Origin: an uncultured Clostridium sp.
GTDB taxonomy: Bacteria; Bacillota; Clostridia; Clostridiales; Clostridiaceae
Reading direction: 5' to 3'
DNA: 34,331 nucleotides
Assembly: GCA_900548455.1 (NCBI GenBank)
Contig: URKQ01000037.1
Coordinates: forward strand, 1 to 34,331
Shown: positions 26,056-34,173 of the stretch, piece after piece
Numbering within the stretch: position 1 is the stretch's first letter
Layout: each line of letters starts with the position of its first letter
Notes under the pieces: generated by a model
The model's input: only the letters and a program-made list of their open reading frames with translations
Database searches by the model: none
Told to the model about the DNA's origin: nothing
Position numbers and translations under genes: made by a program

Positions 26056-26085
26056 GGCTTTGTAGTAAACCACGGTGATAAAACC
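26056..26085 (+). repeat. 30-bp dispersed repeat, copy 3 (diverged)
   Basis: It begins GGCTTTGTAGTAAACCACGG and continues TGATAAAACC. It lies between pstA and pstB. It matches copies 1 and 2 best at the first 14 bases (one change) and at the TGATAAAA block. Confidence 0.5.
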
Positions 26086-26104
26086 TTATAAAGGAGATGA
26101 TAAC

Positions 26105-26851
26105 ATGAATCCCATTCTTTCAATAAAAAATCTTAATGTATCCTATGGAAATCATAAAACTTTAAAGGATATAAATTTAGATATTAATCAAAATGAAATA
26201 ACTTCAATAATTGGACCATCTGGATGTGGTAAATCAACTTTATTAAAATGTATAAATAATATAATAAAAGAAAATACAGAGGCTATTATTACAGGTTCCA
26301 TTAATTATAAAAACATAAATATAAATGAATATGATATAGAAGATTTGAGAAAAGAAATAGGTATGGTATTCCAACAATCAACACCTTTTCCTCTTAGCAT
26401 ATATAAAAACATGGAATACGCTCTTAAATATTATGGAGTTGATAAAAATACTAGAAAATCTATAATAGAAAGCACTTTAAAGCTTACTGGTTTAGATACA
26501 GAACTTAATAATAATTTAAATAAAAGTGCTCTTAAACTTTCTGGTGGACAAGCTCAAAGACTATGTATAGCAAGAGCAATCACAATTAACCCCACCATCT
26601 TACTTCTTGATGAACCCTGTTCCGCTCTAGATATAATTAATACAAAAAAAATTGAAGATCTTTTATTATCTTTAAAAGAAAATTACTCCATAATCATTGT
26701 TACTCACAATTTAGCTGAAGCTAAAAGAATATCAGATAGGACTATATTTATGTTTGATGGTGAAATAGTTGAAGATAATACTACTGATGTAATATTTAAC
26801 AATCCTTCACATTCACTTACAAGAGATTATATCTCAGGTAACATTGGATAA
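26105..26851 (+). CDS. pstB: Phosphate ABC transporter ATPase PstB
   Basis: This ATPase powers the Pst importer. From ATG 26105 (248 residues), with AAGGAG eight bases upstream, it shows Walker A GPSGCGKST, the VFQQSTPFP Q-loop, LSGGQAQR, Walker B ILLLDEPCSALD and the VTHN switch. The in-frame GTG 30 bases earlier falls in the repeat and is not favoured. Usually phoU follows pstB; here a terminator does, and no phoU is in the window. Confidence 0.94.
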   Translation: MNPILSIKNLNVSYGNHKTLKDINLDINQNEITSIIGPSGCGKSTLLKCINNIIKENTEAIITGSINYKNININEYDIEDLRKEIGMVFQQSTPFPLSIYKNMEYALKYYGVDKNTRKSIIESTLKLTGLDTELNNNLNKSALKLSGGQAQRLCIARAITINPTILLLDEPCSALDIINTKKIEDLLLSLKENYSIIIVTHNLAEAKRISDRTIFMFDGEIVEDNTTDVIFNNPSHSLTRDYISGNIG

Positions 26852-26854
26852 CTA

Positions 26855-26897
26855 AAGGTGTGTCGCACTAATTATTTAGTCCGACACACCTTATTTT
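26855..26897. terminator. Terminator after pstB
   Basis: AAGGTGTGTCG (26855-26865) pairs with CGACACACCTT (26882-26892), followed by ATTTTT on the plus strand. The apical part, CGCACTAATTATTTA, can itself pair ACTAA with TTAGT. The same 15 bases form the loop of the terminator at 33866-33913. Confidence 0.9.
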
Positions 26898-27397
26898 TAC
26901 TTAGAAGCTTTAACAATGTCAATAAAATAACTTCCTTCATATATAATTCTAGTAAGAATCAATGCTAAAAGTATCCATATTAATAATATTTTCATAGACA
27001 TTTCAGCTACATAAAAGGATATAAGTCCTATAAAAATCATTTGAAATACAATCAGTAATATAAATGCAGTTTTATATATTAGATTGTCTTCTTTCATAAA
27101 TTTAATGTAGGTAGCCTTTATCAAATCTAAAAGGCATAACACTGATAATAAATACATTACAACTGGTATAATGCCATTGATCATGTTGCTGAAATTTAAA
27201 TTATCTTTTAGAGCCTCTTCCCTATTAATACTATTAAGGGAGTTATTATTAAAATTGCCTACTTGTACAACTTCGCTGTTTTCCTTTTCTGCCATTTTCA
27301 AATTATTTAATTCAATATAGGGTTCACTTAAAAATCTAGCCATAAATATAGAAATCAAAGCAATAAACATTATTAATACATTTCTAATTTTGTGCAT
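26897..27397 (-). CDS. Membrane protein of unknown function
   Basis: The 166 residues begin with a hydrophobic segment (VLIMFIALISIFMARFL) that could be a signal anchor. A polar, Asn-rich stretch of about 50 residues follows (LNNLKMAEKENSE, NNNSLNSINREE), then three hydrophobic helices (about 74-92, 108-128 and 134-151). No catalytic motif is seen. The layout suggests an extracytoplasmic loop between helix 1 and helix 2. GAGGTAA precedes the ATG. It lies about 130 bases downstream of the NhaC gene on the same strand. I do not recognise the family. Confidence 0.75.
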   Translation of the reverse strand: MHKIRNVLIMFIALISIFMARFLSEPYIELNNLKMAEKENSEVVQVGNFNNNSLNSINREEALKDNLNFSNMINGIIPVVMYLLSVLCLLDLIKATYIKFMKEDNLIYKTAFILLIVFQMIFIGLISFYVAEMSMKILLIWILLALILTRIIYEGSYFIDIVKASK

Positions 27398-27524
27398 ATA
27401 AATTACCTCATTTATTATATAAAATTATATTCTTCTATAATCTATATGCTTCTTTTAATTATTTATGATATACCCTAACCATAGAACAATGAAATCCATG
27501 GTTATTCATTGCTTGTCCATTAAA

Positions 27525-28823
27525 CTATAATTTTTTAATTAAAATAGCTATAAAAGCAACTATCCCTAAAATATATGGATAAAACAAAAACTTCATAATT
27601 TCAAAGGAAGATATTCCAGCAATCCCTGCTGCCATTAATAGTTGTGCGCCATAAGGTATTACTCCTTGTAAAACACATGAAAATATATCTAATATACTAG
27701 CTAATTTTTTAGGTTCTATATTATACTCTTCCCCAACCTCTTTAGCTATGGGACCTGCCATAACAATTGCAACAGTATTATTAGCAGTACATGCATCCAC
27801 AATTCCAACTAATAAAGCTACTCCAATTTTAGCTCCCCTTTCACCACTTATTCTCTTTTTAATGGAAGTTATAATAAAATCAATACCTCCATTTTCTTTA
27901 ATTAACTCTACCATTCCAGCTACCAATATTGTTATTATTATAATCTCGCTCATATTCATCATTCCAGAAGAAGCAGAATTAACAAACATCCAAATATCAA
28001 CGCTACCAGTTAAAATGCCAATAACACCAGCAGTTATAGTTCCTATAATTAAAACTATTATTACATTTCCACCAAGTAATGCTCCAATTAAAACTAACAA
28101 ATATGGGATTATTTTAATAAAACTATATGTATATTCTACATCTAATGTAACTACACCCTTGCCACCTAAAATCAATAATATAATCCCACTTAATACTGCA
28201 GCTATTAATGCTATCTTAAAATTACATCTAAATTTATCTTTCATTTCACAACCTTGAGTTTTTGCAGCCGCTATAGTTGTATCTGAAATCATAGATAAGT
28301 TATCTCCAAACATAGCACCACCCACAGCTGCTGCCACTACAAGAGCTATCGGTATTCCTATCTTTTCTCCAATTGAAACCGCTACCGGAGTTAATGCCAC
28401 TATTGTTCCAACAGAAGTACCTATAGATATGGAAATAAAGCAAGCCATTATAAAAATTCCAAATACCATAGTTTTTGCTGGTAAAATTGATAATCCTAAA
28501 TTAACCGTTGAATCTACAGCCCCCATATCTTTAGCAACTTGTGCAAAAGCTCCTGCAAAAATAAAAATTAAAATCATTAATATAATATTAGTATTTCCTG
28601 CACCTTTGCAAAAACTAGTTAACTTTTCATCAAAAGTTCTTTTTCTATTCATTGACAGAGCAACTATTGCCGCAATTATAAAGGCTACGCTTACTGGCAT
28701 CTTATAAAAATCTCTTGTAATAATTGAACTTATTAAGTACGTAACCAAAAACACAAATAATGGTAATAGCGCTACTATACTTCCTCCTTTATCCTGTATC
28801 TTTTCTTTCGAGTTTTCTTTCAT
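27525..28823 (-). CDS. NhaC-family antiporter
   Basis: This 432-residue inner-membrane protein has 11-12 helices of the NhaC/ArsB-like fold. GTSVGTIVALTPVAV, GAMFGDNLSMISDTTIAAAKTQGC and VDACTANNTVAIVMAGPIAKE are typical blocks. NhaC proteins exchange Na+ with H+, but relatives exchange malate and lactate or amino acids, so the substrate is open. The start is ATG 28823 with AAGGAGGAAG before it; a further 24 codons upstream lack a ribosome site. It is divergent from an FMN-binding lipoprotein gene. Confidence 0.88.
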   Translation of the reverse strand: MKENSKEKIQDKGGSIVALLPLFVFLVTYLISSIITRDFYKMPVSVAFIIAAIVALSMNRKRTFDEKLTSFCKGAGNTNIILMILIFIFAGAFAQVAKDMGAVDSTVNLGLSILPAKTMVFGIFIMACFISISIGTSVGTIVALTPVAVSIGEKIGIPIALVVAAAVGGAMFGDNLSMISDTTIAAAKTQGCEMKDKFRCNFKIALIAAVLSGIILLILGGKGVVTLDVEYTYSFIKIIPYLLVLIGALLGGNVIIVLIIGTITAGVIGILTGSVDIWMFVNSASSGMMNMSEIIIITILVAGMVELIKENGGIDFIITSIKKRISGERGAKIGVALLVGIVDACTANNTVAIVMAGPIAKEVGEEYNIEPKKLASILDIFSCVLQGVIPYGAQLLMAAGIAGISSFEIMKFLFYPYILGIVAFIAILIKKL

Positions 28824-29133
28824 ATTCTTCCTCCTTAGTTTTTTTATGCATAAAGAATTATATATGTTTCCATTTCCAAAACACTGATATTTCAATGCTT
28901 TATAGACTAATTATAATAAATCCTATACATTTAAATAATAATTTTATGCAACTTATATACATTATATATTAATATAAATTTTATTTCTTGTCTTTAAAAA
29001 TTCAAAAATTTAGATTATTAATTGTAACATATATATTTATACAAAAAACAAGTTGAATATTTGGCATATACATTTAAATATGGCACATACTAAATTCGTA
29101 TAAAAATTTTATATTGAAAGAAGGTTAAAACAC
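28824..29133. other. Divergent intergenic region nhaC / FMN lipoprotein
   Basis: This very AT-rich 310-base gap has no credible gene. Two direct repeats, TGGCATATAC (29062-29071) and TGGCACATAC (29081-29090), start 19 bases apart, close to two helical turns. TATAAA (29099-29104) follows as a candidate -10 for the plus-strand gene. This could be an activator site. Confidence 0.4.
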
Positions 29134-29475
29134 ATGAAAAAAGCTCTTTTAATAGCTTTATCCGCCCTACTTTTAACTGGTTGTGGTGGTGGTACAAGTG
29201 AATATACAGGCACAGCAAAAGGCTATGGTGGTGATATAACTGCTAAAGTAAAAGTTGATAAAAATAATAAAATCACCGAAATAACTATAGACGCTCCATC
29301 CGAAACACCTGGAATAGGTGGAGATGCAGCTCCTAAAGTTTCTCAAAGCATAGTTGATAAACAAAGCTTAAATGTAGATACAGTCAGTGGTGCCACCGTA
29401 ACAAGTAAAGCGGTAATAGAAGCTGTTCGTTCTGCTTTAAAATCTGCTAATATTACCTTTGACGGACTAGAATAA
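29134..29475 (+). CDS. FMN-binding domain lipoprotein
   Basis: The 113-residue precursor has a lipoprotein signal ending LTGC (Cys17), and the rest is a single FMN_bind domain. The DTVSGATVTS block contains the SGAT motif in which Thr88 would be covalently flavinylated by an ApbE enzyme, as in RnfG and NqrC. The mature protein would be an extracellular flavin carrier for electron transfer. No apbE or Rnf gene lies nearby. AGAAGG precedes the ATG. It is divergent from the NhaC antiporter and ends at a terminator. Confidence 0.88.
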   Translation: MKKALLIALSALLLTGCGGGTSEYTGTAKGYGGDITAKVKVDKNNKITEITIDAPSETPGIGGDAAPKVSQSIVDKQSLNVDTVSGATVTSKAVIEAVRSALKSANITFDGLE

Positions 29476-29480
29476 CAAAT

Positions 29481-29517
29481 AAAGTTAAGGTGAATAAACT
29501 CACCTTAACTTTACTGT
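29481..29517. terminator. Terminator between FMN lipoprotein and ABC exporter
   Basis: AAAGTTAAGGTGA (29481-29493) pairs perfectly with TCACCTTAACTTT (29500-29512). It sits between convergent genes and touches the stop of the ABC gene at 29511. Confidence 0.85.
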
Positions 29518-31247
29518 TTCCAACCTAAATTTTCTATTTGATTATACTTATAATACCAACTTTTTTTACTTAACAGATCTTTTGGTAATCCACTTTCAAC
29601 AATCTTACCATTTTCAAGAATAATAACCTTGTCAGCATCAACTATGCCTGATATCCTATGACTTATTGTAATTAATGTTCTATTGCTACTAATTCTTCTT
29701 AAGGCCTCAAAAACATTTTTTTCAGTCAATGCATCCAAACCAGAGGTCACTTCATCTAAAAGTAAAACGGGAGGATTTTTTACAATTGCACATGCTAAAG
29801 ATAAAAGTTGATATTGTCCATTAGATAATTGAGTTTCTCCCTCTCCTATTAAAGTATCATATCCTCTTTGTAGTTTTACTATATCTTCATGGATTCCTAC
29901 TTCTTTAGCAGCCCTTATTACTTCTTCATCACTTATAGAATTATCATATAGTGTTATTGCATCTTTTACAGTGCCATCATAAATATAAAAGTTTTGTGGC
30001 ACTATTCCAATAAGGTTTCTTCTCATCTGTGGTTGTATTCTAAAAGGATCTATATTACCAATTTTAATGCTTCCACAGTCAGGACAATATAATCCTGTAA
30101 TTAAATTTAATATGGTGCTTTTTCCAGCGCCCGTTCTCCCTATTAGTGCTACTTTTGATCCTTCCTTTACTTCAAAGGATACATTTTTAACTATAGGACT
30201 TTTTTTATCATAGGAAAAGGATACATTATTAACTACAATGCTAAAATCATTATTTAATTCATCTAAATCCGTATCATATGATCTTTCTTCTTCTTTTATA
30301 TTCTGAAATTCTTCAATTCTCCTTAACCCAGAAATAGCCTGTTGTATTGTTTGAAACTCCATTGCTATAGATTCTATAGGTGATAACATTCTTGAAATCA
30401 AATCCACACATGCTGCAATAGATCCTATAGTAATTCCTGTCATGTTAGCACCATTAGGTGCTGCTAAAATTACTACTATCGTTATTATAACTGCTCTTAA
30501 GATTTGCATAATGCAAGGAAATATAGAATCAAAGGTACTTGTTTTATGGATAGCTCTAATATTTTCATTCAAGGGTTTTTGAAACTCATTAATAAAGTAT
30601 TTCTCTTTATTAAAAAGTTTAATACTTCTTATACCATTAAAAATTTCTTGAATATTACTATTTATCTTTGCCACTGCTCTCCTAGTTTCTAGTTGAGCTT
30701 TTAAGGTAGCACTTTTAAAATACCTAGTTATTATAAAAATAATAGGAATAATAATTACTACATATATAGAAATTTTAGGACTAATAAGAAAAATAGATAC
30801 TATTATCCCTAGAGCCTTTAATCCATCTGCAATTATTCCTATTACTCCAGAAGTTATTAATGTGCCTACAGCATCCACATCAGAAGTAAAATAACTCATA
30901 ACACTTCCAACTGAATTATTATCGAAATAGGAGATTGGTAATTTAGATAACTTCTTTGCCATGTTAAATCTTATTTCAGATATCATTTTCTCTCCAACTA
31001 ATGCCATGGTAAGCTCTCTAAAAAAATCCAATAAACCTGTTAATAATATTGCACCTAGATATAAAGATGCTAAAATCCATATACCTTTAAATTGCCCAGT
31101 ACTTATGTGATTGTCTATTATATTTCTCAATATCTGAGGTGGTATGAGCTGTATTAATACACCACATAAAATTGCTATAATTAAACTAACTACCCATAAT
31201 GGTTTCTTTTTAAAAGTAGTTTTAAAGGATTTTATTACTTCACTCAT
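29511..31247 (-). CDS. ABC exporter half-transporter with canonical Walker B
   Basis: The 578 residues comprise a six-helix transmembrane domain (about 1-320) and an ATPase domain (about 335-578). Walker A is GRTGAGKST and Walker B ends LLLDEVTSGLDA with the catalytic Glu. The signature is LSNGQYQLL instead of LSGGQ. ISHR supplies the switch histidine. The degenerate signature fits one half of a heterodimer whose partner, encoded directly upstream with no gap, has the complementary defect. Drug, lipid or peptide export is possible; the substrate is not readable. Its ATG follows the partner's stop codon immediately. Confidence 0.92.
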   Translation of the reverse strand: MSEVIKSFKTTFKKKPLWVVSLIIAILCGVLIQLIPPQILRNIIDNHISTGQFKGIWILASLYLGAILLTGLLDFFRELTMALVGEKMISEIRFNMAKKLSKLPISYFDNNSVGSVMSYFTSDVDAVGTLITSGVIGIIADGLKALGIIVSIFLISPKISIYVVIIIPIIFIITRYFKSATLKAQLETRRAVAKINSNIQEIFNGIRSIKLFNKEKYFINEFQKPLNENIRAIHKTSTFDSIFPCIMQILRAVIITIVVILAAPNGANMTGITIGSIAACVDLISRMLSPIESIAMEFQTIQQAISGLRRIEEFQNIKEEERSYDTDLDELNNDFSIVVNNVSFSYDKKSPIVKNVSFEVKEGSKVALIGRTGAGKSTILNLITGLYCPDCGSIKIGNIDPFRIQPQMRRNLIGIVPQNFYIYDGTVKDAITLYDNSISDEEVIRAAKEVGIHEDIVKLQRGYDTLIGEGETQLSNGQYQLLSLACAIVKNPPVLLLDEVTSGLDALTEKNVFEALRRISSNRTLITISHRISGIVDADKVIILENGKIVESGLPKDLLSKKSWYYKYNQIENLGWKQ

Positions 31248-32993
31248 CTATTTCACCTTCATTTCTGAGAAGTTTTGAGATTCTAGAATTTTTGAATATA
31301 TACCACAATTATTCATCAACTCTTCATGATTTCCTGCTTCAACAATTTCACCTTTATTTAAAACTAATATTTTATCAAAATTTTTAAAGTTATCTAGTCT
31401 ATGAGAAAAAATAAATATTACTTTATTCTCAGCTTCTTTACTCAAAGCTTTAATTAATTCAGCTTCTGTTAAGATATCTACAGCGGAAAATGGATCATCA
31501 AGAATAATTATTGAAGAATTTTTATATAACGCTCTAGCTAAAGAGATCCTTTGTTTCTGTCCACCTGATACCTTTATTCCTCTTTCACCTACTTCAGTTT
31601 TTAATCCATCTGTAAATCTTTTTATGTCCTCACTCAATGCAGCACTTTTAATTACTTCATCCAACCTTTTATCTTCATCTTCTCCCCAGGTTATATTATC
31701 TTTAATTGAATTTGAAAATAAAAAGGGATTATGACCACTATAAGATATGGTTGCCAACCTTTCTTCAACACTCATATCTCTAAGTTCTATTCCATCTAAG
31801 CATATATTACCTTCATAATTATATAATCCTGTTAAAGCCAAACTTAATGCACTTTTCCCAGAACCTACAGGTCCTGTAATTCCTATTATCATACCTTTAT
31901 TGCACTTAAAAGAAATATTTTTAAGTATATACTCTTCATCATCCTTATATTTAAATGACATATCCTTAACATTTATCTCATTTATCACTAAAGACTTAGA
32001 AAGCTTGTCCTCCTCTTTTTCTGTACCAAATAAAGTTTTAATTCTATCCCAAGATGACTTAGCCCCTTGCTGTATATTAAACACCTTAGCTGCAGTAGTA
32101 GTCCTAGCCGCAAGAGCTGTAAACATAGTTATATATGCAGTAAAAGTTCCTATAGAAAACTCTCCATCTAAAACCTTTTTTCCACCTAACCCAATAACAA
32201 TTAATATACCAATAGTTGAAACAGCTGTATAAATAGGTGCTAATCCTGTTTTTAATACTGATGCAATAGCCGTTTTTCTTGCCTGAACTTCAAGATTTTT
32301 CTCTAGCCTCATTAATTCTGCATCTTCCCTACCATATATTCTTAGTGTATTAGCTCCACTAATCATCTTCCTAATCTGTAATGTGGTTTTAGAGCTTGTC
32401 CTACGAGATTCCATATTCTTTTTATGAATAACCTTCTTCATAAGTTGAGCAGTAATAATTGCAATTGGAATTGGCAACGATGCAATTAAAGTAATCTTTA
32501 CATCATAAAATAATAAAGCAACAAAATATGCAATCATCAGCACCCAAGTATCCCAAAGTTCAGTTATTGTTTTTCTAACAGCTTCTACAACAATATCTAC
32601 ATCCCCAATAGTTCTAGTCATTAAATCTCCAACTTTTTCATTCTGTATTGACTTTAAATCTTTCGAAAGAACTGAAGACAAAATTCCTATTCTCATATCC
32701 CCACTCATTCTATTTGCCATATCTCTAACATAATACCTTTTAAAAAATCTCCCTAACTGAAAAGACGCTGTTATCCCTATAAAAGCTAAACCTGCATTTA
32801 GTATAGAACTCATGGTTTTAGACTCAATAGCAGCGTCTAAAAGTTTCCCTTGAAAAATAGGTCCTAAAACAATGGCACTATTATAAAATATTCCTGCCAA
32901 AGCTGTTATTAAAAATTGCTTTTTATATTTCTTTACATAGGACCATAATCTCTCAGGATTATCAGGAGATGAAAACTTAATATCTTTGTTCAT
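31248..32993 (-). CDS. ABC exporter half-transporter with degenerate Walker B
   Basis: The 581 residues have a six-helix membrane domain and an ATPase domain with Walker A GPVGSGKS and an intact VSGGQKQR signature. Walker B ends IIILDDPFSAVD: the catalytic Glu is Asp. FSHR gives the switch His. Together with the neighbour's LSNGQ, one composite ATP site is doubly degenerate and the other canonical, as in TM287/288, BmrCD and LmrCD. AGGAGATG precedes the ATG. It follows the HTH gene by 18 bases. Confidence 0.92.
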   Translation of the reverse strand: MNKDIKFSSPDNPERLWSYVKKYKKQFLITALAGIFYNSAIVLGPIFQGKLLDAAIESKTMSSILNAGLAFIGITASFQLGRFFKRYYVRDMANRMSGDMRIGILSSVLSKDLKSIQNEKVGDLMTRTIGDVDIVVEAVRKTITELWDTWVLMIAYFVALLFYDVKITLIASLPIPIAIITAQLMKKVIHKKNMESRRTSSKTTLQIRKMISGANTLRIYGREDAELMRLEKNLEVQARKTAIASVLKTGLAPIYTAVSTIGILIVIGLGGKKVLDGEFSIGTFTAYITMFTALAARTTTAAKVFNIQQGAKSSWDRIKTLFGTEKEEDKLSKSLVINEINVKDMSFKYKDDEEYILKNISFKCNKGMIIGITGPVGSGKSALSLALTGLYNYEGNICLDGIELRDMSVEERLATISYSGHNPFLFSNSIKDNITWGEDEDKRLDEVIKSAALSEDIKRFTDGLKTEVGERGIKVSGGQKQRISLARALYKNSSIIILDDPFSAVDILTEAELIKALSKEAENKVIFIFSHRLDNFKNFDKILVLNKGEIVEAGNHEELMNNCGIYSKILESQNFSEMKVK

Positions 32994-33010
32994 TTTCTCA
33001 TCTCCTTTTA

Positions 33011-33448
33011 TTATTTAGACATTACTTTTCTTTCTTCACTTAATGGCCAATATAGTTTAAATGCCAATTTTTCCAAATCTCTCTTTTGTTTATAACTAAC
33101 TCTCAACGTTACATTATCAGGAATATTTAATGTTAGTGGAATATCTTCGAGTAAATTATTAATATTCCTATTTTCTTTAATGTCATCTGCAAACTCTATT
33201 ATTTTTTCTATAAGGGCATCATAATTACCAGACTCATCTTTGCATACTTCAAATACTTCATCTTTATTTATATACTCTATAGAATCACCTTCAGATAACC
33301 ATGTTAATAAAGCTTCTCTGCTAAACCTCCACTCTCTACCTATCTTTCTTCCAGGAATATGCTCTTCTCTTAAAAGCTTTAGCAGTGTTCGCTCCCCAAC
33401 TTGTAAAAACCCTGAAGCTTCTTGTAAATTTAGTATCTCTTTTTCCAT
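33011..33448 (-). CDS. Excisionase-type HTH regulator of the ABC operon
   Basis: The 145 residues start with a MerR-like/excisionase helix-turn-helix (about 3-52: LNLQEASGFLQVGERTLLKLLREEHIPGRKIGREWRF, here described in parts as LNLQEAS, GERTLLKLL and GRKIGREWRF). The remaining 90 residues are acidic helices with no known ligand motif. ATG 33448 is preferred, with GGAGGG seven bases before it; the ATG at 33463 overlaps the ribosome site. It is first in an operon with the two exporter genes. It probably regulates them through the palindrome at 33520-33537. Confidence 0.8.
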   Translation of the reverse strand: MEKEILNLQEASGFLQVGERTLLKLLREEHIPGRKIGREWRFSREALLTWLSEGDSIEYINKDEVFEVCKDESGNYDALIEKIIEFADDIKENRNINNLLEDIPLTLNIPDNVTLRVSYKQKRDLEKLAFKLYWPLSEERKVMSK

Positions 33449-33519
33449 ATCAATCCCTCCCATTATTCATGATCTTCAATATTGAACAAATACTAATCAA
33501 ACAAAATATTATTACATAA

Positions 33520-33550
33520 ACATTATAACTATAATGTAATTATAATTCAA
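33520..33550 (-). promoter_or_regulatory. Promoter and palindromic operator of the HTH-ABC operon
   Basis: On the minus strand, TTGAAT (complement of 33545-33550) and TATAAT (complement of 33522-33527) are 17 bases apart. ACATTATA (33520-33527) and TATAATGT (33530-33537) form an 8-bp perfect palindrome with a 2-base centre, covering the -10 box. A bound regulator would block RNA polymerase. Confidence 0.6.
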
Positions 33551-33589
33551 CTTTAATGTATGTTTAATTGTACTTTGACGTAAATAAAA

Positions 33590-33787
33590 TCATCTGTTTT
33601 TGTCCTTATAAACTTCACCTAACATATTTATATAATGAAGATATTTCCTTTTTTCTACAGGTGTAAGATATCCCACTGCATCTTGCTTAGTTAATAACTT
33701 TCTTATTTCATTTACTATTGGTTCTGATACATTTATAATGTTTGTGGTATTCATTTCTTCATCAGTTTTTATCAATTTTTCATCCAT
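33590..33787 (-). CDS. Small hypothetical protein
   Basis: The 65 residues are charged and mostly helical (IVNEIRKLL, TPVEKRKYLHYINML), with no membrane segment, cysteine or catalytic motif. A weak GGATGG precedes the ATG at 33787. It lies upstream of the HTH-ABC operon on the same strand but 140 bases away with an operon promoter between. I do not recognise the family. Confidence 0.55.
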   Translation of the reverse strand: MDEKLIKTDEEMNTTNIINVSEPIVNEIRKLLTKQDAVGYLTPVEKRKYLHYINMLGEVYKDKNR

Positions 33788-33865
33788 ACGTTATCCATCC
33801 TAACTAAATATTATAGTGTTTATTAATTAATTATATTTTTGACAACTTTTCGCTATTCAATCAAT

Positions 33866-33913
33866 AAAAAAGTGGCTGACGCACTAATTATTTAATGCAT
33901 CAGCCACTTTTTT
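33866..33913. terminator. Bidirectional terminator with a recurring loop
   Basis: AAAAAAGTGGCTGA (33866-33879) pairs with TCAGCCACTTTTTT (33900-33913). The apical sequence contains CGCACTAATTATTTA, identical to the one in the pstB terminator. T-runs on both strands; it most likely ends a minus-strand transcript from beyond the window or the RNA region. Confidence 0.85.
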
Positions 33914-34050
33914 AACTCTATTATAATTTTTGTATTAGATAAAAACTTTGGGATTGCAAAGTATACCACTACAAGTGAACTATCTACAGGGCCGCTCCAA
34001 ACTTCATATGATTTTCAAAACTAACTTATTAGCTTTTTAACAAAATAATA

Positions 34051-34069
34051 GGGATTCTTATAGAATCCC
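34051..34069 (-). terminator. Hairpin with the same arms as the arcC terminator
   Basis: GGGATTCT (34051-34058) and AGAATCCC (34062-34069) enclose TAT. On the minus strand TATTATTTTG follows. The arms are identical to those at 10620-10638. Confidence 0.5.
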
Positions 34070-34173
34070 ATCCTTCAGTACCACTTCACCTTGTTACAAT
34101 TTTTACATCAAATTATATGCGAGAAAAAAACTGAATTACCATAAACTCTCTAGTAACATATAGTGATAGAATT

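Noticed and set aside
27478..27505. Stem TAACCAT/ATGGTTA after the antiporter gene as a terminator
   Set aside because: Seven base pairs with a 15-base loop and no T-run is too weak.
27748..28257. 169-codon plus-strand hydrophobic frame opposite the antiporter
   Set aside because: Antisense of membrane helices gives long hydrophobic frames; no ribosome site or family resemblance.
29062..29095. Sigma-54 promoter before the FMN lipoprotein gene
   Set aside because: TGGCAC is present, but no TTGCA-like -12 element follows at the required distance.
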